Shown here: positions 17,286 to 25,491 of the stretch, in pieces | Layout of the letters: each line of letters begins with the position of its first letter | Numbering within the stretch: the stretch's first letter is position 1 | Assembly (NCBI RefSeq): GCF_900108335.1 | Contig: NZ_FNVT01000008.1 | Coordinates: forward strand, 372,001-436,000 | Source: Nonomuraea solani | GTDB taxonomy: Bacteria; Actinomycetota; Actinomycetes; Streptosporangiales; Streptosporangiaceae | Length of the DNA: 64,000 nt | Reading direction: 5' to 3' | Position numbers and translations under genes: made by a program | Notes under the pieces: model-generated | The model's database searches: none | What the model saw: only the letters and a program-made list of their open reading frames with translations | What the model was told of the DNA's origin: nothing

Positions 17286-18167
17286 CTATGCCCGGCCGGT
17301 CAGGGTCCCGGCGTCGTACCGGTCCAGGCGGGCCGGGTCGGCCAGGATGTCGATGGCCGCGATCCTGCCGTCGGCGACCGTGAGCGCCCCGACCGCCAGC
17401 ACCCGTCCGTCCTTCGTGCTCACCATGCCCGCCGTGCCGTTGACCGGCACCAGCGCCGCGAACCCGGCCATCCGCCGGAACATGAGCGCCTGCTTGGCCA
17501 CCGTGAGCGCCCCGCGCAGCTCGCTCCACGCCATGGGACCGGAGTCGGTCCTGAGCACGACATCAGGGTGCAGCACCGCCACCAGCGCCTCGAAGTCACC
17601 GTCGCGGGAGGCCGCCAGGAACGCCTCCACGACCTCCCACTGCCGCGACAGGTCCGTGTCCGGCTCGACGGCCGCGCCGCGCACCCGGCGGCGGGCCCGG
17701 CTGGCGATCTGCCGGGTGGCGGCCGGCGTACGGTCGATGATGGGGGCGATCTCGTCGAAGGGCACGGCGAACATGTCGTGCAGCACGAACGCCAGCCGCT
17801 CCGTCGGCTCCAGCGTCTGCAGCACCACCAGCAGCGCGAGCCCCACCGAGTCCGCCATGAGCGTCTCGTTCTCCGGATCGGCCCCGCCGGCGACGCCGAC
17901 CACCGGGTCGGGCATCCGCTCCTCCAGCGGCTCCTCGCCCCGGCTCTGGCGGGAGCGCAGCATGTTGAGACAGATGCGGGCCACGACGGTGGTGAGCCAG
18001 CCGCCCATGTTGCGCACGTCGCCCGTGTCGGTGCGGTCGAGCCTGATCCACGCCTCCTGCACCGCGTCGTCGGCCTCGCTCACCGAGCCGAGCATCCGGT
18101 ACGCGACAGCGCGCAACTGACCGCGGTGCGCCTCGAAGACACCGGTCAGGGATTCGTTCTCGTCCAT
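17286..18167 (-). CDS. ECF41-type RNA polymerase sigma factor with SnoaL-like C-terminal domain
   Basis: A 293-residue sigma factor. Region 2 is FEAHRGQLRAVAYRMLGSVS with DDAVQEAWIRLDR; region 4 is LEPTERLAFVLHDMFAVPFD with PAATRQIASRARRRV. A SnoaL-like domain fills the last 110 residues and ends in ADPARLDRYD, the position of the NPDKL-like motif of ECF41 factors. In that family the tail modulates activity in place of an anti-sigma factor. The divergent promoter region carries an exact ECF41-type promoter, but the usual carboxymuconolactone-decarboxylase partner there is a wreck (18236-18399). Confidence 0.9.
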   Translation of the reverse strand: MDENESLTGVFEAHRGQLRAVAYRMLGSVSEADDAVQEAWIRLDRTDTGDVRNMGGWLTTVVARICLNMLRSRQSRGEEPLEERMPDPVVGVAGGADPENETLMADSVGLALLVVLQTLEPTERLAFVLHDMFAVPFDEIAPIIDRTPAATRQIASRARRRVRGAAVEPDTDLSRQWEVVEAFLAASRDGDFEALVAVLHPDVVLRTDSGPMAWSELRGALTVAKQALMFRRMAGFAALVPVNGTAGMVSTKDGRVLAVGALTVADGRIAAIDILADPARLDRYDAGTLTGRA

Positions 18168-18168
18168 C

Positions 18169-18195
18169 TGTCACATTCCTTCGTCGGCTCACGTC
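18169..18195 (+). promoter_or_regulatory. ECF41-type promoter (TGTCACA-N16-CGTC)
   Basis: TGTCACA at 18169-18175 and CGTC at 18192-18195 are separated by exactly 16 bases. This is the consensus described for ECF41 target promoters. It points away from the sigma gene, toward the decayed decarboxylase remnant 40 bases downstream. Confidence 0.8.
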
Positions 18196-18235
18196 ATAGC
18201 ACTGACCTCACGAACCAGGTCGATGTGACGATCTC

Positions 18236-18399
18236 ATGCAGGAAAAGGTGGAAGCACGCATGGGTCGGCCCGCATGGTCCTGCCCGGTGCCATGCGGGCG
18301 TTGCAGGCGCTCCAGCGGCCGATCAAGGGCGGTGGCCTGAAGAAGAGCGCCCTGACCGAGGCCGCCACCCGCCAGGTGGCCGGCGCCTGGCAGCCCTAG
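18236..18399 (+). pseudogene. Collapsed carboxymuconolactone decarboxylase (AhpD-like) gene
   Basis: A first frame reads MQEKVEARMGRPA. After a one-base shift a second frame (from 18274) reads MVLPGAMRALQALQRPIKGG, then continues to AATRQVAGAWQP and a stop. The first two pieces match the N-terminus, and the last piece the C-terminus (ATRQVAGAW), of the AhpD-like decarboxylases that accompany ECF41 sigma factors. The catalytic centre with its CxxC, about 100 residues, is missing. So the gene has an internal deletion plus a frameshift. It cannot make a functional enzyme. Its stop overlaps the end of ltp2. Confidence 0.65.
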
Positions 18400-19562
18400 T
18401 CGGCCGAAAGGATCAGCCCGCTCGTCGGCACGCCGGTGCCGGCCGTCACCAGGACGTTGGTGACGCCGGTGAGCTGGTTGGCGGCCGTGCCCCTGATCTG
18501 GCGCACGGCCTCGGCGATGCCGTTCATGCCGTGGATGTAGGCCTCCCCGAGCTGGCCACCGTGCGGGTTGACGGGCAGGCGGCCGTCCAGCTCGATACCG
18601 CCGTCCTTGAGGAAGCCGGGGGCCTCACCGCGGCCGCAGAAGCCGAGCTCCTCCAACTGGGCCAGGACGAACGGGGTGAAGTGGTCGTACAGGATGGCCG
18701 TCTGAATGTCGGCGGGGGTCAGCCTCGATCTCTCGTAGAGGCGGCGGCCGACGACGGACATCTCCGGCAGTCCGCTCATGTCATCGCGGTAGTAGCTGGT
18801 CATCATCATCTGGCCGGACGCCGAGCCCTGGGCCGCCGCTGTGATCACCGCGGGTGATCTGCGCAGGTCGCGGGCGCGTTCGGCGGAGGTCACCACCAGA
18901 GCCACCGCGCCGTCGCTCTCCTGGCAGCAGTCGAGCAGGTGCAGCGGCTCCACGATCCACCGGGAGGCCTGGTGCTCCTCCAGCGTGATGGGCCGCCGGT
19001 AGAACCAGGCGGCCGGGTTGGTGGCCGCGTGCCTGCGCATGGCGACCGCGACCCGGCCGAAGTCCTCGGAGGTGGCGTCGTAGACGTGCATGTAGCGCCG
19101 GGCGAACATGGCCACCCAGGCGGCGGGCGTCATCAGCCCGTACGGCACGTGCCAGCTCATCTCCAGACCCTGCGAGGTGGGCTCGCCGGTCAGCCGGGAG
19201 TTCGGCTGGCCGAAGCGGCGGCCCGAGCGCTCGTTGAAGGCGCGGTAGCAGACCACCGTGTCCGCCATGCCGGTGGCCACGGCCATGGCCGCGTGCGCGA
19301 CGGTGCCGCAGGCCGCGCCGCCGCCGTACTCGACCCTGGAGAAGAACGTCAGATCGCCGATGCCCGCCTCCCTGGCCACGGCGATCTCCTGGTTGGAGTC
19401 CTGGCTGTAGGTGACCATGCCGTCCACGTCGCCGGGCGACAGTCCGGCGTCGTCCAGCGCCGCCAGCACCGCCTCGGCGGCGAGTCGCAGCTCGGAGCGT
19501 CCTGACTTCTTGCTGAACTCGGTGGCGCCGATGCCGGCGATGGCCGTGCGCGGGAGTGACAC
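18396..19562 (-). CDS. ltp2: Ltp2-like steroid side-chain aldolase (thiolase fold)
   Basis: A 388-residue thiolase-superfamily lipid-transfer-type protein (RTAIAGIGATEFSKKSGRSE, EYGGGAACGTVAHAAMAVA, NPHGGQLGEAYIHGMNGI). In M. tuberculosis Ltp2 works with the DUF35 half of ChsH2 to cleave 17-hydroxy-pregnene-carboxyl-CoA to androstenedione and propionyl-CoA. Here it is the last gene of an operon in the same order as Rv3544c-Rv3540c, three bases after chsH1. Start is GTG. The thiolase nucleophile position is not a canonical CxS motif, as in other Ltp aldolases. Orthology is inferred from order and domain partners. Confidence 0.85.
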   Translation of the reverse strand: MSLPRTAIAGIGATEFSKKSGRSELRLAAEAVLAALDDAGLSPGDVDGMVTYSQDSNQEIAVAREAGIGDLTFFSRVEYGGGAACGTVAHAAMAVATGMADTVVCYRAFNERSGRRFGQPNSRLTGEPTSQGLEMSWHVPYGLMTPAAWVAMFARRYMHVYDATSEDFGRVAVAMRRHAATNPAAWFYRRPITLEEHQASRWIVEPLHLLDCCQESDGAVALVVTSAERARDLRRSPAVITAAAQGSASGQMMMTSYYRDDMSGLPEMSVVGRRLYERSRLTPADIQTAILYDHFTPFVLAQLEELGFCGRGEAPGFLKDGGIELDGRLPVNPHGGQLGEAYIHGMNGIAEAVRQIRGTAANQLTGVTNVLVTAGTGVPTSGLILSAD

Positions 19563-19565
19563 GCC

Positions 19566-19949
19566 TTACTCTCCTTCAAGGGTGAGGGTCACGGTTCCGG
19601 TGGCGTGGTCGCCCAGGCTCACCTTGCCGCGCACCTCGACCGCGATCCGGCCGCCCTCGCGCGACACGACGGTCCCGTTGAAGCTGAGGCGGTCGCCCGC
19701 GTACGCGGGGACGCCCAGCTTGACGTTGATCGACCGGATGACGGCCCCGGGGCCCGCCCAGTCGGTCACATAGCGCTCGACCAGGCCCATGGTGGTCAGG
19801 ATGTTGAGGAAGATGTCCTTCGACCCCTGGGCACGGGCCAGTTGGGTGTCGTGGTGCACCGGGGTGAAGTCCATGGTGGCCAGCGCCGTGGAGACGACCA
19901 CGGTGGGCGTGAGCTCGATGGACAGCTCCGGCAGCGCGTCTTCGCTCAT
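19566..19949 (-). CDS. chsH1: ChsH1-like MaoC-fold enoyl-CoA hydratase subunit
   Basis: A 127-residue single hotdog domain with the MaoC/hydratase-2 motif MDFTPVHHDTQLARAQG (Asp and His catalytic) and GAVIRSINVKLGVPAYAGDR. In mycobacteria ChsH1 pairs with the N-terminal domain of ChsH2 to hydrate the steroid 17(20)-ene-CoA. The ATG at 19949 overlaps the chsH2 stop (ATGA), so the partners are co-translated; an upstream in-frame Met inside chsH2 is rejected. Confidence 0.87.
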   Translation of the reverse strand: MSEDALPELSIELTPTVVVSTALATMDFTPVHHDTQLARAQGSKDIFLNILTTMGLVERYVTDWAGPGAVIRSINVKLGVPAYAGDRLSFNGTVVSREGGRIAVEVRGKVSLGDHATGTVTLTLEGE

Positions 19950-20881
19950 CACGGCTCCCTCGGCATCCACATCGGCAGGATCAACTTGTCGTCCATGGGC
20001 TGGTACGTCACCCGCAACGCCATCCCGATCCCGACCTCCTCGGGCGGGCAGTCCACGACGTTCCCCACGATCCGCACGCCTTCCGGCAGTTCCACCACGC
20101 CCACCACGAACGGGGTCTCACGGCCGGGCACCGGCGGGTGGTGGTGGACGACGTAGCTGAAGAGGGTGCCCTCGCCGCTCGCGACCACGTGGGAGCGGTT
20201 GGCCGAGCGGCAGTGGGGGCACAGCGGGCCCGGCGGGTGGCGCAGCTCGCCGCAGTCGGCACAGGACTGGATGCGCAGCTCGCCCCGGTTCACGCCCTCC
20301 CAGAAGTACGCCGTGTCCTGGTTGATCGCCGGCTGCAGCGGGTACGGCGGCAGCGTCTTCTTCTCCGGCGGCCGGAACTTCAGCACCCGGAAGAGCATCT
20401 CGGCCACCGGCTTGTCGCCCTCGTCGTACCAGGTGACGTTCCAGGTGGCGAAGAAGCCCACGCCGAGCGCCGTCCGCTTCGGGCCCGTGAGGCCGGACAA
20501 GCGGGTGGCGGCGGTCAGGCGCTCGCCGACGCGCGCGTAGCGGTGGTAGGTCTGCTCGCAGTTGGTCGCCACCACGCCCGTGTAGCCGTTGGCGTCGAGC
20601 GCGTTCAGGAGGTCGTCGACCGGCGAACGCTCTCTGCCCCGGGCGCGGAGGCCCTGCATGGTCCACACCTGGGCCATCGCGGGCGGGGCCACGCCCTGGT
20701 CGAGGTAGGCCGGGTTCGTGTCGCCCATGGCGTCCAGCCAGTGCCTGATCATGGGGACGTTCACGGGGTCGGGGGCCGGGGCGCCGCGCATCTCGCCCAG
20801 CGCGACCTGCTTGGCCGCCAGCTCGTGCAGCTCTTCGTCGGTCATCGCGGAGGGCTCGGTCATCGCGGAGGGCTCGGTCAT
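19949..20881 (-). CDS. chsH2: ChsH2-like hydratase/aldolase adaptor (MaoC-like + DUF35 OB-fold)
   Basis: About 310 residues in two parts. Residues about 30-165 form a hotdog domain (VPMIRHWLDAMGDTNPAY, GERLTAATRLSGLTGPKRTA). The C-terminal part is a DUF35 module with a four-cysteine zinc ribbon (CADCGELRHPPGPLCPHC) and an OB fold (GEGTLFSYVVHHHPPV). In the characterised system the first half joins ChsH1 and the second half binds Ltp2. Three candidate ATGs are spaced 18 bases apart by a tandem repeat encoding MTEPSA; the outermost overlaps the chsE2 stop. The gene overlaps both neighbours by four bases. Confidence 0.87.
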   Translation of the reverse strand: MTEPSAMTEPSAMTDEELHELAAKQVALGEMRGAPAPDPVNVPMIRHWLDAMGDTNPAYLDQGVAPPAMAQVWTMQGLRARGRERSPVDDLLNALDANGYTGVVATNCEQTYHRYARVGERLTAATRLSGLTGPKRTALGVGFFATWNVTWYDEGDKPVAEMLFRVLKFRPPEKKTLPPYPLQPAINQDTAYFWEGVNRGELRIQSCADCGELRHPPGPLCPHCRSANRSHVVASGEGTLFSYVVHHHPPVPGRETPFVVGVVELPEGVRIVGNVVDCPPEEVGIGMALRVTYQPMDDKLILPMWMPREP

Positions 20882-20894
20882 CGCGGCGGCCTCG
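20841..20894 (-). repeat. 18-bp direct triplication multiplying the chsH2 start codon
   Basis: GTCATCGCGGAGGGCTCG occurs twice exactly (20841-20858, 20859-20876), and a third, diverged copy follows (20877-20894). Each copy carries an in-frame ATG on the minus strand, giving MTEPSA-MTEPSA-MTDEEL. The length is a multiple of three, so the frame is kept. Confidence 0.9.
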
Positions 20895-22032
20895 GGAGGC
20901 TCAGGCCGAGCATGGCGATCAGCTCGCGCTGCACCTCGTTCACCCCGCCGCCGAACGTCAGCACCACCGCGCCCTTCACGCCGTGGTCCACGCGTTCGAG
21001 CAGCTCGGCGGTCTCCGGGTCGGACGGGTCGCCGTAGCGGGCCAGGACGTCGCCGACGACGCGGCCGGCCTCCTGCATGCGCTCGGAGCCGTAGATCTTG
21101 GTGGCCGACGCGTCGGGGGCGCCCAGCCAGCCGAGGTCCATGTTGGCCGCCACCTGCCAGTTCAGCAGTTCGTTCGTACGGAAGGCCGCCCACACCCTGG
21201 CCAGCGCCCGCCGTACGTCCGGGTTCTCGATGTGGCCGGTGCGGCGGGCCCAGGCGAGGAACCGGTCGTAGGTGCCGCCGAGGTTGCCGGCCGGGCCGAG
21301 CGTGACGCGTTCGTGGTTGAGCTGGTTGACGATCAGGTCCCAGCCACGGTCCACCTCGCCGACCACCATGCTCACGGGGACGCGGACGTCGGAGTAGTAG
21401 GTGGAGTTCGTGTGGTGGCGGCCGTCCATGGTGACGATCGGGGTCCACGAGAAGCCGGGGTCCTCCGTGGAGGCGATCATCATGGTGATGCCCTTGTGCT
21501 TCTTGGCCTCGGGGTTCGTCCGGGCGGCCAGCCAGATGTACTGGGCGTAGTGGGCGCCGCTGGTGAAGATCTTCTGGCCGTTGACGACGTAGTGGTCGCC
21601 GTCGAGCACCGCCGTGGTCCGCAGGGAGGCCAGGTCGGTGCCCGCCTCGGGCTCGCTGTAGCCGATCGCGAAGTGGCACTCGCCGGCCAGGATGCGCGGC
21701 AGGAAGAGCTCCTTCTGTTCCTTGGTGCCGTACTGCATGAGGGTGGGCCCGACGGTCTGCACCGTGATGATCGGGTACGGGACGCCGGCGCGGGCGATCT
21801 CGTTGGCGAAGATCTGCTGCTCCAGGGGGCCGTAGCCGCCTCCGCCGTACTCCTTGGGCCAGCCGAGGCCGAGCTTGCCGTCGCGGCCGAGGCGGCGGCA
21901 GTGCTCCATGTACGCGTCGCCGAACGGATCCCCGGCGATCTTCCTGCGGTCCTCGTCGGTGAGACAGCCCTGGAAGTACTCGCGCAGCTCGTCGCGGAGC
22001 GCGCGCTGGCCGGGGGTGAGGTCGATCAGCAT
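20878..22032 (-). CDS. chsE2: ChsE2-like acyl-CoA dehydrogenase (FadE29 type)
   Basis: A 384-residue acyl-CoA dehydrogenase: N-terminal helical domain, FAD/substrate strand motif FAIGYSEPEAGTDLASLRTTA, and C-terminal helices (GGTYDRFLAWARRTGHI, ATKIYGSERMQEAGRVVGDVL). Cholesterol-degrading actinobacteria use alpha2-beta2 FadE pairs, and ChsE1-ChsE2 dehydrogenates the three-carbon steroid side chain. Placement between the chsE1-like and chsH2-like genes matches Rv3543c. Its ATG overlaps the chsE1 stop (TGATG). Confidence 0.87.
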   Translation of the reverse strand: MLIDLTPGQRALRDELREYFQGCLTDEDRRKIAGDPFGDAYMEHCRRLGRDGKLGLGWPKEYGGGGYGPLEQQIFANEIARAGVPYPIITVQTVGPTLMQYGTKEQKELFLPRILAGECHFAIGYSEPEAGTDLASLRTTAVLDGDHYVVNGQKIFTSGAHYAQYIWLAARTNPEAKKHKGITMMIASTEDPGFSWTPIVTMDGRHHTNSTYYSDVRVPVSMVVGEVDRGWDLIVNQLNHERVTLGPAGNLGGTYDRFLAWARRTGHIENPDVRRALARVWAAFRTNELLNWQVAANMDLGWLGAPDASATKIYGSERMQEAGRVVGDVLARYGDPSDPETAELLERVDHGVKGAVVLTFGGGVNEVQRELIAMLGLSLPRPPR

Positions 22033-22997
22033 CAGACGAGCGCTCCGATCAGGTCGAGCTGGGCGTCGGCGCCGCCGAGCAGGTGGGACAGGTGCTTGGC
22101 CTGCGCGAAGTAGCGGTGCAGCGGGTAGGTCACGTCGAGCCCGAGCCCGCCGTGCAGGTGCTGGCAGGTGTAGAGGGCCTTGACGGCCTCACCCACGTGG
22201 TACGCCGCCAGCGCCAGATCCTGCTCGGCCGGCAACCCTTCGGCCAGCCGCCAGGCCGCCGACCACATGGCGACGTCCAGCGCCCGGCCGGCGATGTAGA
22301 CGTCGGCGATCTGCATGGTCACCGCCTGGAACTCGGCCAGCGCCCGCCCGAACTGCCTGCGCTGCTTGATGTAGGCGGTGGTCAGCTCCAGTGCGCCGGC
22401 CAGCACCCCGCTCGCCTGGGCCGCGACGGCGGCCGTGAACAGCCGCCGGGCCTCGGTGACCGCCTCGGGCCCTCCGATCCGCTCGGCCGGGGTGCCGTCC
22501 AGGACGATCGTGGCGGCGGGCTCGCCCGTGGAGGTGAACTCGGGGGCCGCCGCCACCCGCTCCACCAGGAACAGGCCGGTGTCGGCGGTGACCAGCACCG
22601 CCGTCCCCGGGTGGGGCACCGAGACCTTGCGGCCGGTCAACACCCATCCGTCGTCCTTGGGCGTCGCGGTCGTCCGCGGGGCCTCGGTCAGGGCGCGGCC
22701 GGGCTCGCGGAGCGCGAGCGTGCACTCCAGGCGCTGCTGGTCAGGGGTGCCATAGCGGGCCAGGGTCAGCGTGCTCACCAGCGTCGGCAGGGCCGCGACC
22801 GGCGCCGCCCGCGCCCCCACCTCCCGCAGCACCACGGCCATCTCGACCGGCCCCAGCCCGGCGCCGCCCGCCTCCTCGGAGGCGCACACGCTCAGGAGCC
22901 CGGCCTGCCGGAGCCGTTCCTCGCCGCCCTCTTTGGTCAGGACGTCGGCCGCCAGTTTCCGCAGGTCCTGCTGGGTTTCGTCCAGGTTGAAATCCAT
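22032..22997 (-). CDS. chsE1: ChsE1-like acyl-CoA dehydrogenase (FadE28 type)
   Basis: A 321-residue, shorter-than-usual acyl-CoA dehydrogenase (typical homotetrameric ACADs are about 380). It carries GRKVSVPHPGTAVLVTAD and a C-terminal domain with RRQFGRALAEFQAVTMQIAD and HLHGGLGLDVTYPLHRYF. The short length and pairing with the next gene fit the FadE28 half of a heterotetramer in which only part of the FAD sites form. It starts one base after the ligase stop codon. Confidence 0.87.
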   Translation of the reverse strand: MDFNLDETQQDLRKLAADVLTKEGGEERLRQAGLLSVCASEEAGGAGLGPVEMAVVLREVGARAAPVAALPTLVSTLTLARYGTPDQQRLECTLALREPGRALTEAPRTTATPKDDGWVLTGRKVSVPHPGTAVLVTADTGLFLVERVAAAPEFTSTGEPAATIVLDGTPAERIGGPEAVTEARRLFTAAVAAQASGVLAGALELTTAYIKQRRQFGRALAEFQAVTMQIADVYIAGRALDVAMWSAAWRLAEGLPAEQDLALAAYHVGEAVKALYTCQHLHGGLGLDVTYPLHRYFAQAKHLSHLLGGADAQLDLIGALV

Positions 22998-22998
22998 C

Positions 22999-24585
22999 TC
23001 ACGTCTCCAAGAGGTGGTGCCTGCCGTGCCGTACGAACTCCTCCTCGATCCCCTTGACGTCCGCGCCCGTCAACGGCCGCAGCCCGGCGGGGGTCCGCCA
23101 CCAGACCGGGTCGCCGGTGCGCCACGCCTCGCGGGCCAGGTGCCGCTTGATGACCTTGTGCGAGGCCGTTTGCGGTAGCTCCCCACAAACGCGGATATAT
23201 CGCGGTATGGCTTTGGCGCCCAGATCGCGGCGGGACGCCAGGAACGCCGTGAACGCGGCCGGGTCGAACTCCCCCTCCAGCACGAGCGCCGCCATGACCT
23301 GGTCACCAGCCGCCGCGTCGGGCACCGGGTACACCGCCGCCTCCACCACCCCGCCGAACTCCCGCAGGGCGGCCTCGATGGGGGCGACGGCCAGGTTCTC
23401 GCCGTCCACGCGCAGGCGTTCGGTGCCCCGGCCGGCGAAGAACACGTACCCGGCGGGGTCGGCGTAGGCCAGGTCGCCGGACCAGAACGCGCCGTCCCTG
23501 ATCCGCTCGGCGTCCGCCTCCGGGTCGTTGTAGTAGCCGTCGAACAGCCCCAGCCCGCTGGTGTTGACCAGCTCGCCGACGGCCTCCTCCGGGTTGAGCA
23601 GGCGGCCGTGCTCGATGCGGCCGGGCGGGCAGGGCAGGCCGGTGGCCGGGTCGAGGATCCGGACGCCCTCCGGCAGGCGGCCGAGGCATCCCGGCGGTCC
23701 CGAGGGGTCGGGGGTGAGCGAGATGGCGGTCTCGGTGGAGCCGAAGGCGTCGATCACGTGGCAGCCGAACCGCTCCCCGAACCTCCTGGTCGCCACCGCG
23801 CTGCCCTCGTTCCCGAACGCGATCTTCAGGGGGTTGCGGGCGTCGTCCGGATGTTCGGGGGTGGCCAGGACGTACGAGAGGGCCTTGCCGACGTAGTGCA
23901 GGTACGTGCAGCCGTACCGTCTGAGGTCGGGCAGCAGGCCCGACGCCGAGAACCGCCGGCGCAGCACCAGCGCCGCCCCCGAGGCCACGGCCGGGGCGTA
24001 GGCGGCCATGAGGGCGCCGGAGTGGAACAGCGGCATCGAGCAGTAGACGACGTCGTCCGGCGTGAGCAGCGCCGCCAGGCTCGTCCCGGGGACGGCGAGC
24101 TTGCGCTGCGTGATCCGCACGGCGCGGGGGCGGCCGGAGGTGCCCGAGGTGAAGATCAGCATGACGAGCTTCCGTGGCTCGGGCGCGGTGGGGGCCGTCC
24201 GCTCCAGAGCGAGCGGCAGGACCTCCACGCCCAGTGCCTCTGCCACCCGCCGGGCGGCGTCCAGGTGGGTCTCGTCGGCCAGAAGGAGGCTCACGTCCGT
24301 GGCGCGAGCGTCGTGGACGAGCTCGTCGATCGAGCGCGTGGGGTTGAGGGCGACCACCACGTGCCCCGCCAGCGCCGCGCCGCCCAAAAGGAACACCAGG
24401 TCGGGAACGTTCTCGCCGAGCACCCCCACGTGCAGGGCGGTGCCGCGCGCGGACAGCCACGCCCCGGCGGAGCGGCAGGCCGCGACGTGCTCGCGCCACG
24501 ACCACACCGTGTCCTCGAACACGAGCCCGGGGCGGTCGTCCTCGGCCCGCGCGAGGAGCAGGGAGGCGAGCGTGTCCGCGGTCAT
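22999..24585 (-). CDS. Steroid/fatty acyl-CoA ligase (FadD17-like)
   Basis: A 528-residue ANL-superfamily ligase: P-loop IFTSGTSGRPRAVRITQ, A5 motif DAFGSTETAIS, hinge region GRGTERLRVDGENLAVAP and the C-terminal catalytic Lys in TASHKVIKRHL. It activates a carboxylate with ATP and CoA. As first gene of the ChsE/ChsH/Ltp operon it most likely loads CoA on a short steroid side-chain acid, as FadD17 is thought to do; the exact chain length is a guess. The hinge Asp of GRxxD is Glu. ATG with GGAGGAG upstream. In M. tuberculosis cyp125 holds this position. Confidence 0.85.
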   Translation of the reverse strand: MTADTLASLLLARAEDDRPGLVFEDTVWSWREHVAACRSAGAWLSARGTALHVGVLGENVPDLVFLLGGAALAGHVVVALNPTRSIDELVHDARATDVSLLLADETHLDAARRVAEALGVEVLPLALERTAPTAPEPRKLVMLIFTSGTSGRPRAVRITQRKLAVPGTSLAALLTPDDVVYCSMPLFHSGALMAAYAPAVASGAALVLRRRFSASGLLPDLRRYGCTYLHYVGKALSYVLATPEHPDDARNPLKIAFGNEGSAVATRRFGERFGCHVIDAFGSTETAISLTPDPSGPPGCLGRLPEGVRILDPATGLPCPPGRIEHGRLLNPEEAVGELVNTSGLGLFDGYYNDPEADAERIRDGAFWSGDLAYADPAGYVFFAGRGTERLRVDGENLAVAPIEAALREFGGVVEAAVYPVPDAAAGDQVMAALVLEGEFDPAAFTAFLASRRDLGAKAIPRYIRVCGELPQTASHKVIKRHLAREAWRTGDPVWWRTPAGLRPLTGADVKGIEEEFVRHGRHHLLET

Positions 24586-24624
24586 CGCTCCTCCAGCAAG
24601 CGCTAGGTCAGACGAATCGCAAAC

Positions 24625-24638
24625 TAGAACAGATTCTA
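24625..24638. promoter_or_regulatory. KstR-type operator variant before the side-chain operon
   Basis: TAGAACAGATTCTA is a palindrome with one mismatch to TNNAACNNGTTNNA, 40 bases upstream of the ligase ATG. It shares the TAGAAC half with four exact sites elsewhere in the window. Confidence 0.7.
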
Positions 24639-24758
24639 ATATCTGTCCAGTGGGGAGCCCAGTGGCTTAGTCATGATTTATGCGTGTAACGCCGGAGACA
24701 TGGGCCAATACGGCTGGTTTGTGACCCGTGAGTAACAAGCCGCGTCATCGAGAAATCA

Positions 24759-24772
24759 GATAACGTGTTCTT
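24759..24772. promoter_or_regulatory. Putative autoregulatory KstR-type core over the regulator's own promoter
   Basis: GATAACGTGTTCTT keeps the AACNNGTT core but not the outer T and A. It overlaps TAACGT, a -10-like box six bases before the ATG of the TetR gene, and so could block it. Confidence 0.5.
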
Positions 24773-25423
24773 ATGCGTAGCACGCACGCGCCGATCCCCC
24801 CGCCCCCCAGCGACACCGAGGGGACCATGGACAACCACCCCGCGCCAGGCGGGCACAGCGTCCGTACGCGCAGCCAGCACCAACGCCGCAAGCGCATCGT
24901 CCAGGCCGCGGCGGCGCTGGCCTCGCGCGGCGGGGTCGAGGCCATGCAGATGCGCACGGTCGCCGAGCGCGCGGGCGTGGCGCTCGGCACGCTCTATCGC
25001 TACTTTCCGTCCAAGATGGACCTGGTCGTGGCGGTGGTCGGCGAGGAGATCGATCTGCTGGAGAGCAGCATCGAGCGCCGCCCGCCCGGCGCCGCCACCC
25101 CGTCGAGCCGCGCGGTCGACGTGCTGATGCGGGCGACCCGGGGGCTCATGCGCGAGCCGGAGCTGGCCGACGCCCTCATCCGGTCGCTGATCATGGCCGA
25201 GGTGCAGACGCCGTTCGGCGACCGCATGACGGGGCTGCTGCTGCGCGTCTCGGCCGACGGGCTGACGGTCGACGACGCGAGCGAGGAGCAACTCGACCTG
25301 GCCGGGTCGCTGGCCAGCGTGTGGGTGCAGGAACTGCTGGAGATGTTGCGCGGGCGGCGCACCTATGACCAGATCCAGCGCCGCATCGAGACCGCCGCCG
25401 CGCGGCTGCTCGCCGATATCTGA
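24773..25423 (+). CDS. kstR: KstR-like TetR repressor of steroid catabolism
   Basis: A 216-residue TetR regulator whose helix-turn-helix (QRRKRIVQAAAALASRGG, QMRTVAERAGVALGTLYRYF, PSKMDLVVAVV) closely follows the KstR pattern I recall from mycobacteria. KstR releases DNA on binding steroid-CoA esters. It is divergent from the ChsE/ChsH/Ltp operon, and operator-like sites lie in the shared 187-base gap. The first ATG lacks a Shine-Dalgarno but fits a leaderless start; an ATG at 24827 after GAGGGG would remove 18 residues. Orthology rests on motif, context and operators, not on a search. Confidence 0.82.
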   Translation: MRSTHAPIPPPPSDTEGTMDNHPAPGGHSVRTRSQHQRRKRIVQAAAALASRGGVEAMQMRTVAERAGVALGTLYRYFPSKMDLVVAVVGEEIDLLESSIERRPPGAATPSSRAVDVLMRATRGLMREPELADALIRSLIMAEVQTPFGDRMTGLLLRVSADGLTVDDASEEQLDLAGSLASVWVQELLEMLRGRRTYDQIQRRIETAAARLLADI

Positions 25424-25491
25424 CCACGAATTGTCCTGCGGGTGGCAGAAAACTCATCGATCTGTCGGTGGCGGAGTCTATACAGGGGTGT

